Shown here piece after piece: positions 15,552 through 23,414 of a stretch of 32,181 nucleotides of DNA (positions are counted from its first letter, which is position 1; the number at the start of each line of letters is the position of its first letter). Origin of the DNA: Bradyrhizobium zhengyangense (GTDB lineage: Bacteria; Pseudomonadota; Alphaproteobacteria; Rhizobiales; Xanthobacteraceae); contig NZ_JAKLUA010000032.1 in assembly GCF_022012435.1 (NCBI RefSeq), forward strand, positions 1-32,181. Reading direction: 5' to 3'. The notes under the pieces are model-generated. The model saw only the letters and a list, made by a program, of their open reading frames with translations, did not search any database and was not told the origin of the DNA. The translations under genes and the position numbers were made by a program.

Positions 15552-16283
15552 GTGGCTGATTCCACACTTCAGGAATTGCGGCCGGTCGGGCGCGAGCGGC
15601 TGATCGTCGTCGAAGACGATCCCGTGACGCGAACGATGCTGGTCGGTTACTTCAGCGAAAATAATTTCGATGTGGTCGGCGCGGGCACCTGCGCCGAATG
15701 CCGCCAGGCGCTACGCGCGCACACCGACCTCGTCTTCCTCGACCTGCAATTGCCCGACGGCGATGGCTTCGAGCTCGCCAAGGAGATCCAGGCGACCAGC
15801 AACGCCGGCGTCATCTTCGTGACCCGCCGCGACACCGACGTCGATCGCATCCTCGGCCTCGAGATCGCGGGTGATCATTACGTCACCAAGCCGATCAACC
15901 TGCGCGATCTCCTCGCGCGTGCGCGCAGCGTGCTGCGGCGGCGCTCGATCGACCGCAAGGCGGCGCGCAGCCACAATTCGATCGCCTTCGGCGACTGGAT
16001 CATCGACCTGACGCGGCGCGAGCTGCTGGGCAGCGACGGCAAGCCGGTGGCGCTGACCCGTGCCGAGTTCGACCTGCTCGCTGCTCTTGTCGGCGCCGAC
16101 GGGCGGCCGCTCAGCCGCGACTATCTGATCGAGGTCGTCAGCAACCGCCAGGCCGAGGTCGACATCCGCACGGTCGATGCGCTGGTGGCGCGGCTGCGCC
16201 GCAAGCTCGTCGGCAGCGGCACGCCTGTCATCGCCACCGTCACCGGCGTGGGCTACAAGCTCGCGCTCAGCGAGCGCCTCTAG
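15552..16283 (+). CDS. OmpR/PhoB-type response regulator
   Basis: A 243-residue two-component regulator that binds DNA when phosphorylated. The receiver domain (about 18-130) has the acidic pair in VVEDDP, phospho-acceptor D64 in VFLDLQLPDGDG and K113 in YVTKPINL. The winged-helix domain (about 145-238) contains LTRAEFDLLAALV and ends in the wing VIATVTGVGYKLA. The usual GADDYV before the lysine is GDHYV here. GTG at 15552 is the chosen start, with AGGA about 11 bases upstream. No histidine kinase gene is adjacent, so it is an orphan in this window. It resembles the TorR-like branch, but I would not assign a stimulus. Confidence 0.88.
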   Translation: MADSTLQELRPVGRERLIVVEDDPVTRTMLVGYFSENNFDVVGAGTCAECRQALRAHTDLVFLDLQLPDGDGFELAKEIQATSNAGVIFVTRRDTDVDRILGLEIAGDHYVTKPINLRDLLARARSVLRRRSIDRKAARSHNSIAFGDWIIDLTRRELLGSDGKPVALTRAEFDLLAALVGADGRPLSRDYLIEVVSNRQAEVDIRTVDALVARLRRKLVGSGTPVIATVTGVGYKLALSERL

Positions 16284-16339
16284 GCACGAGTGATCAAGGG
16301 CACGTCGTGCCGGCCAAGGGCCGGCCGGCACCGTTTGCT

Positions 16340-16441
16340 TCAGCCGCTGAACCCGACCAAAAACCGGATGGCGATGAAGGTCGAGGTGGCCACGGCCGCC
16401 GTTGCGAAGATCGCAAACAAAACTCTCAAACTGTTGTGCAT
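16340..16441 (-). CDS. Possible 33-residue single-pass membrane peptide
   Basis: A minus-strand ATG at 16441 opens a 33-residue frame: MHNSLRVLFAIF, then a run of Ala/Val/Thr/Phe/Ile residues, ending RFLVGFSG. Almost all of it is hydrophobic with two basic residues near the ends, the pattern of a bacterial small membrane protein. The frame has its own TGA and lies in otherwise empty DNA. The ribosome site (AAAGA) is weak. Function unknown. Confidence 0.35.
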   Translation of the reverse strand: MHNSLRVLFAIFATAAVATSTFIAIRFLVGFSG

Positions 16442-16542
16442 GGTCTTTATTCGGGGTTACGCAAAAAGACTGTTGGCTTAATCGCTGCAGCTGCCCCGAA
16501 AAGGGGAGCATCCGTAGTATTCCATCGACCATGACGGTCTCG

Positions 16543-17337
16543 TCAAGAGCCGGGTCCGCTTTGTGACGAACGACCGTTAACGCGAGGCCGTCGCTTCCAC
16601 CTTGCCTCGATCCGGGCCTTGATGCGGCTGACCCTGGCCTCATGCGCGGCCCAAAAGGCCCGGCTTGCGGCGGCCGTGCCCCTGATGTAGCGGGCATAGA
16701 CGTCCTTCGGCCGCGCCGCCCTGGGCTGCGTCCGCGGCTTTTCAGTTTTGGCTGAAGTTGTTGCCGGTACGGGGTCCGCCGCGGTTGCCGACGGTTGGAC
16801 GGCCGCATCAGGGGTGATCGCTGCCGTCGAGCCCATCGCGAGCAGCCGGTTGCGGGCGCGATTGCAATAGACCTGCGAACGAGGGGTCATCTCTTCCTCG
16901 TCGTGGCTGGCCCGATATTTCATCAGCGTGCGGCAGAGGTCCCCGCCGGCGAGCCGCCATGCACGGCTGAGATGAAGCACACCGTAGTGGATGTTGATGT
17001 CAGGCTCGGCGAGCTCGGCGGCGTTTCCTTTGAACCCGAGCGTCGCCGCGGTTTCGAGCCGCAGCTGCATCAGGCCGAGCTCGCCGGCGCTGCCGACGAC
17101 CGCCGAGTTGTAGCCGCTCTCGACGAAGACGACCGCCTCCGCAATGTCGGCGGGCAGATTGGTCCTCGCCGTCTCGCGCTCGATGATCTTGCGGATCTCG
17201 GCGCGCGACGTCACGGTTTCGCCGGCGCCGAGGTCGGCATCTTGAGCCCGCGCGCAGGTCGAGGCGGACAACAGCAACGCGGCCACGACGTGCGTCCACG
17301 TCGCGCTCGGATTTCGTCGTGCCGGGCCCCTCAGCAT
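16543..17337 (-). CDS. Secreted lytic transglycosylase (SLT-type)
   Basis: The enzyme would cleave peptidoglycan between MurNAc and GlcNAc in the periplasm. A signal peptide (about 1-31, ending ASTCARA) precedes the SLT fold. Catalytic E73 lies in VFVESGYN, followed by GELGLMQL, NIHYGVLHLSR and LMKYRASH. The catalytic domain ends near residue 165. A low-complexity Ala/Pro/Thr linker and a strongly basic C-terminal tail (RIKARIEARWKRRPR) follow. The tail is unlike a standard LysM or SH3 domain and may bind the anionic cell wall. The gene is preceded on the same strand by a secreted hydrolase gene with a 69-base gap. Confidence 0.87.
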   Translation of the reverse strand: MLRGPARRNPSATWTHVVAALLLSASTCARAQDADLGAGETVTSRAEIRKIIERETARTNLPADIAEAVVFVESGYNSAVVGSAGELGLMQLRLETAATLGFKGNAAELAEPDINIHYGVLHLSRAWRLAGGDLCRTLMKYRASHDEEEMTPRSQVYCNRARNRLLAMGSTAAITPDAAVQPSATAADPVPATTSAKTEKPRTQPRAARPKDVYARYIRGTAAASRAFWAAHEARVSRIKARIEARWKRRPRVNGRSSQSGPGS

Positions 17338-17406
17338 GGAGCCCGTCCTACATCTTTCGAGTTAACAACCGATGTGCCCGCCGACGCTCCCTGCGCGCCA
17401 CGAGGG

Positions 17407-18603
17407 CTATCGCGCACGCGAGACCTGGTCCGTGGCCGTTCCCTGCGCGCTGCCGGAGGCGAGTTGGTCGTCGACCGCATAGAGCGTGCAGGTCGGCGAC
17501 CATTTCATGCAGGCCGCGAGCGAATCGCGTTGCGCATCGTCCACGGTGTTGCGCCCCGAACGCCAGCCGTAGCCGCCATTCGGCGACACCGCGAAAGCCT
17601 TGTGCGGCATGGTGCTGGCGAGATAGCGCGCGAACTCGGCTTTCGCCGCGTCGTTGAAATGGTCCGGCGGCGGCAGCGGATCGGGCGCGCTCAGCGCGTC
17701 GTGGCCGAGCCCGCGCTCGCGCAGGAAGGCGTCGATGTAGGGCGTCCATTGCGGGCGGGCCACCACGGAATAGAGATAATGGCCGTCATCGCCGTAGGCC
17801 GGCGCCGCAATGAATTTCGCGTTGCCGCCGCCGGAGCGAAATCCGTCATAGAACCGGCGCGCCAGATCGGGCCCGAAATACAGGTCGTTGGTGGCGTAGA
17901 CCCACAGCATCGGCACGCGCGAGGTCTTGCCGAAGGTGGCGAAGGCCTGCACGAGCCCGTCCGGATTGCAGACGTCGTCATCGTCGCGCGAGCCGCGGCC
18001 GCCGGCGAAGCTGATCGCGGCGACGAGGCCGCTCGGTGCCTGCGCGGTCAGCGCAACGGTGGCGAGCCCTCCGGCGGAATGGCCGGCCGCGATCATGCCT
18101 GACGTGGTGACGTCGGTCCGCCGGGCCATCGCATCGATCGTCGCGCGCAAATCCGCAACCGCGACCGCGGCCGCCGGCAGATAGGCGGCGTTGGTGCAGC
18201 CACCGACGCTGTCGACGCGTCCGCCGGGCGAGGTGCCATAACCGCGCCGCATCACGATCAGCGCGGCAAAACCGCGCCGGGCATATTCCAGCGCGATGCC
18301 GTAATATTTGTGCGCCGACATCGTGGCGCGGTCCTCGAAGCTGCGTGGTGAGCCGTGGCTGAGCAGCGCCAGCGGATAGCGCTTGGTCCCCGCGGGGCGG
18401 ACCAGGAACGCTTCCAGCCCCTGCGGTCCGGCCTCCGCCATCGGGATGCGCAGGTCCTCGGTGTAGAACTGGGCGGCGCGCGCCGGTGCGCCGGCCAGGG
18501 TAAGGCCCAAGCCAAGGTCCAACACGCCAAGGCCCAACACGCCAAGACCCAACACGCCAAGGCTGGCGATCAGCAAGGACAGTAGCTTGCGCGAAAGAGC
18601 CAT
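17407..18603 (-). CDS. Secreted alpha/beta hydrolase (dienelactone-hydrolase-like)
   Basis: The 398-residue protein has an N-terminal signal sequence with an expanded Leu/Gly core (LGVLGLGVLGLGVLDLGLGL) ending before ARAAQFYTED. The alpha/beta hydrolase core has nucleophile S176 in AAGHSAGGLA, a later acid candidate in VYATNDLYFGP and the His in YGDDGHYLY. The SHGSPRSFEDR segment may supply the oxyanion hole. The last 120 residues contain several cysteines that may form periplasmic disulfides. ATG 18603 (MALSRKLL) is preferred over 18651 because the signal peptide begins there. The substrate is unknown; ester or polyketide-like carbonyl substrates are typical. The signal core is encoded by a short tandem DNA repeat. 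Confidence 0.83.
   Translation of the reverse strand: MALSRKLLSLLIASLGVLGLGVLGLGVLDLGLGLTLAGAPARAAQFYTEDLRIPMAEAGPQGLEAFLVRPAGTKRYPLALLSHGSPRSFEDRATMSAHKYYGIALEYARRGFAALIVMRRGYGTSPGGRVDSVGGCTNAAYLPAAAVAVADLRATIDAMARRTDVTTSGMIAAGHSAGGLATVALTAQAPSGLVAAISFAGGRGSRDDDDVCNPDGLVQAFATFGKTSRVPMLWVYATNDLYFGPDLARRFYDGFRSGGGNAKFIAAPAYGDDGHYLYSVVARPQWTPYIDAFLRERGLGHDALSAPDPLPPPDHFNDAAKAEFARYLASTMPHKAFAVSPNGGYGWRSGRNTVDDAQRDSLAACMKWSPTCTLYAVDDQLASGSAQGTATDQVSRAR
18514..18558. repeat. Three tandem 15-bp units inside the hydrolase signal peptide
   Basis: Units AAGGTCCAACACGCC, AAGGCCCAACACGCC and AAGACCCAACACGCC follow each other exactly, with partial copies on both sides. Each encodes five residues (GVLGL type) on the minus strand, so copy-number change keeps the frame. 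Confidence 0.85.
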
Positions 18604-18696
18604 GGGACGATTCGAGGCGGTCGGAACACGCGAACCATAGCATGTTCCCAAGACCGCCGGCGCGGTCGGAGCTGGGAAAGACGCCGCCGATTGCCG

Positions 18697-18942
18697 TCAG
18701 CGCGTGATGGCAGGAGGGGAGGACGCTGCTGTGCTGTCCGATGCGGAGCTGTGGAGCGCCCGCTCGATCCGCCGCTTCACCTTGGCGAGGTCGTGATCCA
18801 CCGCCGCATAGCCCAGCATCGGGTTGCGCTCGACGTCGGCCGCCCTGACATGGTCTGGCGACGGGGATGCCAAGGAACTGGCGAGCAGTACGGCCGCTGC
18901 GAAAATGATCATGCCTGCATTGACGGACCAAAATGCGGCCAT
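18697..18942 (-). CDS. Small membrane-anchored or secreted protein, unknown
   Basis: Starting at the ATG at 18942, the 81-residue product begins MAAFWSVNAGMIIFAAAVLL and continues with SSLASPSPDH, a signal peptide or single membrane anchor. A polar tail (RNPMLGYAAVDHDLAKVKRR) and a Ser/Ala-rich C terminus follow. The frame is open upstream to 18999, but those residues (MPILWVYATKSP) derive from a duplicated piece of the neighbouring hydrolase gene and are unlikely to be native. No family recognised. It lies between cytochrome c and the hydrolase on the same strand. Confidence 0.5.
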   Translation of the reverse strand: MAAFWSVNAGMIIFAAAVLLASSLASPSPDHVRAADVERNPMLGYAAVDHDLAKVKRRIERALHSSASDSTAASSPPAITR

Positions 18943-18970
18943 TTGTTGCCGTGGTTGACCCCAAGGGCTT

Positions 18971-19009
18971 TTGGTGGCGTAGACCCACAGAATCGGCACG
19001 CGCGAGGTC
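18971..19009. repeat. 39-bp near-exact copy of part of the hydrolase gene
   Basis: Bases 18971-19009 match 17888-17926 in the same orientation with a single mismatch (A at 18991, C at 17908). The source encodes SRVPMLWVYATN of the alpha/beta hydrolase. The copy sits just downstream of the cytochrome c stop. It is a direct repeat about 1.08 kb apart. Confidence 0.9.
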
Positions 19010-19041
19010 GTTCGGATCGGTCTACCGTCCGCCCCGATCGT

Positions 19042-19413
19042 TCACTTCAGCGTCTGAAGATAGGCGATGACATTGGCCCGATCTGCGGGGTTCGGTAGCC
19101 CCTTGAAGAACATCTTGACGCCATGGACGTCGCCTCGGGGATCGGCGAGATAGGCCTCCAGCGCTGTCGGCGTCCAGGCTTCCTTGTTGGCCTTCATGGC
19201 ATCAGAATAGGCGAAATCCGGAACGGCGGCAGGCTTGCGGCCGACGACATTCCAGAGACTTGGGCCGACCTTGTTCACCCCGATCACGGCCGCGTGGCAG
19301 TTCTCGCAGGTTCGCTGGAAGACGGCCTTCCCGGCGGCCGGATCGCCCTCCGCGGCGGAGGCGGACGATGCGGCGCCGGCCAGCATAAGCGTGAAAATCA
19401 AACGTCCAATCAT
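19042..19413 (-). CDS. Class I cytochrome c (c2/c550-like)
   Basis: The 123-residue periplasmic electron carrier has a signal peptide (about 1-21, ending SSASA), heme-attachment motif CENCH (C36, C39, H40), the KVGPSLWNVVGRK loop and axial methionine M101 in GVKMFFKG. It ends in the usual C-terminal helix (DRANVIAYLQTLK). Length and motif order fit the cytochrome c2 group. The start is the ATG at 19413, placing the signal peptide correctly; the longer frame to 19506 adds unrelated residues. No oxidase or dehydrogenase partner is adjacent. Confidence 0.92.
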   Translation of the reverse strand: MIGRLIFTLMLAGAASSASAAEGDPAAGKAVFQRTCENCHAAVIGVNKVGPSLWNVVGRKPAAVPDFAYSDAMKANKEAWTPTALEAYLADPRGDVHGVKMFFKGLPNPADRANVIAYLQTLK

Positions 19414-19717
19414 GGTGATCGCCCCACTCACGGGATCTGCCGGTGAATCCTGCAAGTCCCCGCGCTCCTTCATCAAACGGGCAGCATCGTGCTCCACGCC
19501 AGGCAACGGCGTCCTTGTCCTGCATCAACCGAGACTCGGCACCAAAGTACGAGATCGCCCTGTGCAATTTCCGATGGATCGCTCCGTGGAGGATCGGCGT
19601 TGTCGATTGATCGTTGACCGGGGCGTGGCATCTGACCGGTCCGCCAATTGGCTTGGCGGCGGGACGGCCGATGCTATGGTGGGCTGCAATCTGTTCAGGA
19701 CAGGACGAGGATATCCA
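19414..19717. other. Divergent intergenic region, cytochrome c / pgm
   Basis: No gene is supported here. Both flanking genes read outward, so their promoters must lie within. The pgm frame is open across the whole region, but its residues do not resemble the enzyme before VADVHPAAGK. Confidence 0.5.
19653..19680 (+). promoter_or_regulatory. Possible promoter of pgm
   Basis: TTGGCG (19653-19658) and TATGGT (19675-19680) are 16 bases apart, and a TG dinucleotide precedes the -10 by one base (extended -10 form). It lies about 38 bases upstream of the chosen pgm start. By-eye prediction only. Confidence 0.3.
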
Positions 19718-21364
19718 GTGGCTGATGTTCATCCCGCGGCGGGCAAGCTGGTTTCGCCGGACGCGCTCGCCAACATTCCGCGGCTCGTGACCGCCTATTT
19801 CGCCGGCAAGCCGGACGCGGCCGACCCGGCGCAGCGGGTGGCGTTCGGCACGTCGGGCCATCGCGGCACGTCGTTCAAGAACACCTTCAATGAAGGCCAC
19901 ATCCTGGCGACCACGCAGGCCATCTGCGACTACAGGAAAGAGAAGGGGCTGACCGGTCCGCTCTTCATCGGCATCGACACCCATGCGCTGGCCGAGCCGG
20001 CGCTCGCGAGCGCGGTGGAGGTGTTCGCGGCGAACGGCGTCGAGGTCATGATCGACAAGGATCACGGCTACACACCGACGCCCGTCATCTCGCATGCGAT
20101 CCTGACCTACAACAAGGGCCGCGCCAGCGGCCTCGCCGACGGCGTCGTCGTCACGCCCTCGCACAATCCGCCCGAAGACGGCGGCTACAAATACAATCCG
20201 CCGCATGGCGGCCCGGCCGATACCGACGCGACCTCGGTCATCGAGAAGCGCGCCAACGCCTATCTCGCCGATGGGCTGAAGGGCATCAAGCGGATCGACT
20301 ATGCCAGGGCGCTGAGATCATCGACCGTTCATGGCTATGACTACATCACGCCCTACGTCGCCGATCTCGGCAACGTCGTCGACCTCGAGCTGATCAAATC
20401 CGCGGGCGTCAACATCGGCATCGATCCGCTCGGCGGCGCCGCCGTGCATTACTGGCATCCGATCATCGCGCGCTACGGGTTGAAGGCGACCGTGGTGAAC
20501 GAGGCGATCGACCCGACCTTCCGCTTCATGACGGTGGACTGGGACGGCAAGATCCGCATGGACTGCTCCTCGCCTTACGCGATGGCGAGCCTGATCGCGA
20601 TGCGGGACCGTTTCGACGTCGCCTTCGCCAACGACACCGATGCCGACCGACACGGCATCGTCACCTGCACCGGCGGGCTGATGAACCCGAACCATTATCT
20701 GGCGACCGCGATCTCCTATTTGTTCGCGCATCGCCCCAATTGGGGCAAGGATGCCGCGATCGGCAAGACCGTGGTGTCGAGCTCGATCATCGACCGCGTC
20801 GCCAAGAAGCTCGGCCGCAAGCTGGTCGAGACGCCGGTCGGCTTCAAATGGTTCGTCGATGGTCTCCTCACGGGCGGCTTCGGCTTCGGCGGCGAGGAGA
20901 GCGCAGGGGCCTCGTTCCTGCGCCGCGACGGCACGGTGTGGACCACCGACAAGGACGGCATCATCCTCGGTCTGCTTGCCGCCGAGATCATGGCCAAGAC
21001 CGGCCGCGATCCGAGCCAGCTGTTTGGCGATCTCACCGCCGAATTCGGCATGCCCCATTACGCCCGCATCGATGTCGCAGCGACCGGGCCGCAGAAGAAC
21101 ATCCTGAAGTCAGTCACGCCCGAGCAGCTCGGCCTCAAGGACCTCGCCGGCGATCCGGTTCGCTCCACGCTGAGCAAGGCGCCCGGCAACGGCCAACCCT
21201 TCGGCGGCATCAAGGTCGAAACGGACCACGGCTGGTTCGCGGCGCGCCCCTCGGGGACGGAGGACGTCTACAAGATCTACGCCGAGAGTTTCCGCAGCAC
21301 CGAGCACCTGAAGCGGATTCAGGAAGAGGCGCAGGCCGGGCTCGCGAAGGTGTTCGGGGCTTAA
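19718..21364 (+). CDS. pgm: Phosphoglucomutase (alpha-D-glucose-specific)
   Basis: Interconverts glucose 1-phosphate and glucose 6-phosphate, feeding glycogen and polysaccharide synthesis. The 548-residue length is normal for the bacterial Pgm branch. The catalytic phosphoserine is S148 in TPSHNPPEDGG. The magnesium loop reads DTDADRHGI, the sugar-binding loop GGEESAG, and the phosphate-binding loop RPSGTEDVYK. FGTSGHRGTS near the N terminus is also diagnostic. GTG at 19718 is chosen because an AGGACGAGG ribosome site precedes it; the frame extends far upstream without protein-like sequence. It stands alone rather than in a glycogen operon in this window. Confidence 0.95.
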   Translation: MADVHPAAGKLVSPDALANIPRLVTAYFAGKPDAADPAQRVAFGTSGHRGTSFKNTFNEGHILATTQAICDYRKEKGLTGPLFIGIDTHALAEPALASAVEVFAANGVEVMIDKDHGYTPTPVISHAILTYNKGRASGLADGVVVTPSHNPPEDGGYKYNPPHGGPADTDATSVIEKRANAYLADGLKGIKRIDYARALRSSTVHGYDYITPYVADLGNVVDLELIKSAGVNIGIDPLGGAAVHYWHPIIARYGLKATVVNEAIDPTFRFMTVDWDGKIRMDCSSPYAMASLIAMRDRFDVAFANDTDADRHGIVTCTGGLMNPNHYLATAISYLFAHRPNWGKDAAIGKTVVSSSIIDRVAKKLGRKLVETPVGFKWFVDGLLTGGFGFGGEESAGASFLRRDGTVWTTDKDGIILGLLAAEIMAKTGRDPSQLFGDLTAEFGMPHYARIDVAATGPQKNILKSVTPEQLGLKDLAGDPVRSTLSKAPGNGQPFGGIKVETDHGWFAARPSGTEDVYKIYAESFRSTEHLKRIQEEAQAGLAKVFGA

Positions 21365-21456
21365 CTGCCGACGCGCAGCGCTGACGCTTCTCCTCCAAGG
21401 AGGGCTTGCCGTATCGACAGGTGTCATCGCCTGCCTTGTGCGCGCTTGCGTACTGG

Positions 21457-21477
21457 ATTCCCCGCTTTCGCGGGAAT
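21457..21477. repeat. Short palindromic extragenic element after pgm
   Basis: ATTCCCCGC, loop TTTC and GCGGGAAT form a hairpin with one bulged C, flanked by TACTGG and GACAGC. The sequence style is that of dispersed palindromic repeats common in Bradyrhizobium-type genomes (recalled, not searched). It has no T run, so it is not a standard terminator, though it may protect the pgm message 3' end. Confidence 0.5.
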
Positions 21478-21490
21478 GACAGCGAATCAA

Positions 21491-21502
21491 TATTGTATAC
21501 AT
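21491..21502. promoter_or_regulatory. Operator-like palindrome 1 upstream of vanA
   Basis: TATTGTATACAT contains the palindrome TGTATACA and is identical to the site at 21565-21576. A likely -10 (TATTAT, 21518-21523) lies between the two sites. The size and symmetry suit a GntR/FadR-type dimer, such as the regulator encoded inside this operon. Confidence 0.6.
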
Positions 21503-21564
21503 TTTATCACGATTAGGTATTATGGTAAGCTAATTTTAGCCTTGATGGTCGTCTATCTCGCCTG

Positions 21565-21576
21565 TATTGTATACAT
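21565..21576. promoter_or_regulatory. Operator-like palindrome 2 upstream of vanA
   Basis: The same 12 bases as the first site, with centres 74 bp apart, close to seven helical turns. A related half site (GCATACAAC) follows at 21580-21588. Its place between the probable promoter and the vanA start suits repression. Confidence 0.6.
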
Positions 21577-21606
21577 AGCGCATACAACAGCCTTGGGAGA
21601 CCGCCC

Positions 21607-22656
21607 ATGACAAAACCCTTCCCCATGAACGCCTGGTACGCCGCCGCTTGGGACGCCGAGGTGAAGCCGGCGCTGTTGCCGCGGACGATCTGCGGCAAGC
21701 ACGTCGTGATGTATCGCAAGGCCGATGGTTCGGTGGCCGCGCTGGAGGATGCCTGCTGGCACCGCCTGGTGCCGCTCTCCAAGGGCCGGCTCGAAGGCGA
21801 CACCGTCGTCTGCGGCTATCACGGCCTGAAATACAATGCGCAGGGCCGCTGCACCTTCATGCCCTCGCAGGAGACCATCAACCCGTCCGCCTGCGTGCGC
21901 GCCTATCCCGTCGTCGAGCGTCACCGCTACATCTGGCTCTGGATGGGCGATCCTGCCTTGGCCGATCCGGCGCTGGTGCCCGACATGCACTGGAATCACG
22001 ATCCGGCCTGGGCCGGTGACGGCAAGACCATCCGCGTGAACTGCGACTACCGTCTCGTGCTCGACAATCTCATGGACCTCACCCACGAGACTTTCGTGCA
22101 CGGCTCCTCCATCGGCAACGATGCGGTGGCCGAAGCGCCGTTCGACGTCACCCATGGCGAGAAGACGGTCACCGTGACGCGCTGGATGTGCGGCATCGAG
22201 GCGCCGCCATTCTGGGCGAAGCAGCTCGGCAAGCCCGGTCTCGTCGACCGCTGGCAGATCATCCGCTTCGAGGCGCCGTGCACCATCGCCATCGACGTCG
22301 GCGTGGCGCCCACAGGCACCGGCGCGCCTGAGGGCGACCGCTCGCAGGGCGTCAACGGCTTCGTGCTCAACACCATCACGCCGGAGACCGAGAAGACCTG
22401 CCATTATTTCTGGGCCTTCGTCCGCAACTACCAGATCGGCGAGCAGCGTATCACCACCGAGATCCGCGAGGGCGTCTCCGGCATCTTCCGCGAGGACGAG
22501 CTCATCCTCGAGGCACAGCAGCGCGCGATGGACGAGAACCCGGATCGCATCTTCTACAATCTCAACATCGACGCCGGCGCGATGTGGATGCGCAAGCTGA
22601 TCGACAAGATGGTGGCGAAGGAAAACGGACCGCAGCATCTGCAGGCCGCGGAGTAG
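21607..22656 (+). CDS. vanA: Rieske oxygenase, vanillate O-demethylase oxygenase type
   Basis: The oxygenase removes methyl groups from methoxylated aromatics such as vanillate, giving protocatechuate and formaldehyde. The 349-residue protein has the Rieske 2Fe-2S ligands C50-x-H52 (CWHRLVPLS) and C69-x2-H72 (CGYHGLKYN). The mononuclear iron ligand region D157, H160, H165 lies in NLMDLTHETFVHG. Overall length and the N-terminal FPMNAWYAAAW match VanA-type enzymes. GGGAG precedes the ATG. It leads an operon with its own regulator and reductase, which supports the assignment. A close relative with another methoxyaromatic substrate cannot be excluded. Confidence 0.88.
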   Translation: MTKPFPMNAWYAAAWDAEVKPALLPRTICGKHVVMYRKADGSVAALEDACWHRLVPLSKGRLEGDTVVCGYHGLKYNAQGRCTFMPSQETINPSACVRAYPVVERHRYIWLWMGDPALADPALVPDMHWNHDPAWAGDGKTIRVNCDYRLVLDNLMDLTHETFVHGSSIGNDAVAEAPFDVTHGEKTVTVTRWMCGIEAPPFWAKQLGKPGLVDRWQIIRFEAPCTIAIDVGVAPTGTGAPEGDRSQGVNGFVLNTITPETEKTCHYFWAFVRNYQIGEQRITTEIREGVSGIFREDELILEAQQRAMDENPDRIFYNLNIDAGAMWMRKLIDKMVAKENGPQHLQAAE

Positions 22657-22660
22657 GGGC

Positions 22661-23407
22661 ATGGCCGAGGTCGACCGCTCCGTCTCGCAGACCGTGAAGG
22701 CGCAGCTCGCGCTGCGCGACCAGATATTGTCCGGATCGTTGCGTCCGGGCGAGCGCATCTCCGAGCTTCAGGCGGTGGAAACCACAGGCGCCTCGCGCAC
22801 GCCGGTGCGCATGGCGCTGGTGCGGCTGGAGGAGGAGGGCCTCCTGGAGGCGATCCCCTCCGGCGGCTTCATGGTGAAGGCGTTCTCCGAGCGCGACATC
22901 TCCGATTCCATCGAGCTGCGCGGCACGCTGGAAGGCCTCGCCGCGCGCTTTGCCGCCGAGCGCGGCGTTTCCGCGCGCGAGCTCGAGCCGCTCAAGGAGT
23001 GTCTCGCGGCGATCGACGAATTGCTGCGGCAGGTGCCGATCTCGATCGAAGCCTTCTCGTCCTATGTCGCGCTGAATGCGCGCTTTCATGCGCTGCTCAC
23101 CGAACTTTCGCGCAGCCCGCCGCTGGTCCGCCAGATCGACCGTGCCTCGGCGCTGCCGTTTGCCTCGCCGAGCGGCTTCGTGATGGCGCAGTCGGCGCTG
23201 CCGGAGGCGCAGCAGATCCTGATCATCGGGCAGGAACACCATCGCGTCGTGATCGATGCCATCGAGAACCGCGAGGGCGCGCGGGCCGAAGCGATCATGC
23301 GCGAGCACGCCCGGCTTGCCGTGCGCAATCTCCGCCTCGCGCTGCGCAATCGCACCCATCTCGACCTCTTGCCGGCGCTCGCGCTGATCAAGACCGCAAC
23401 CGATTGA
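22661..23407 (+). CDS. vanR: GntR/FadR-family regulator of the vanillate operon
   Basis: The 248-residue protein has an N-terminal winged helix-turn-helix (about 10-75; LRPGERISELQAVETTGASR, then PVRMALVRLEEEGLLEA) and a helical FCD ligand domain (about 90-230). The late EHHRVVIDAIENRE segment supplies metal or effector ligand residues. Such VanR proteins repress vanAB until vanillate binds. It starts four bases after vanA stops and is followed after seven bases by vanB, an A-R-B order that puts the regulator inside the operon it would control. The paired palindromes upstream of vanA are its likely targets. Confidence 0.83.
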   Translation: MAEVDRSVSQTVKAQLALRDQILSGSLRPGERISELQAVETTGASRTPVRMALVRLEEEGLLEAIPSGGFMVKAFSERDISDSIELRGTLEGLAARFAAERGVSARELEPLKECLAAIDELLRQVPISIEAFSSYVALNARFHALLTELSRSPPLVRQIDRASALPFASPSGFVMAQSALPEAQQILIIGQEHHRVVIDAIENREGARAEAIMREHARLAVRNLRLALRNRTHLDLLPALALIKTATD

Positions 23408-23414
23408 GGGCACC

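Noticed and set aside
19202..20206. Minus-strand 334-residue frame opposite pgm and its upstream region
   Set aside because: It is antisense to pgm and overlaps the cytochrome c gene in another frame; no recognisable product.
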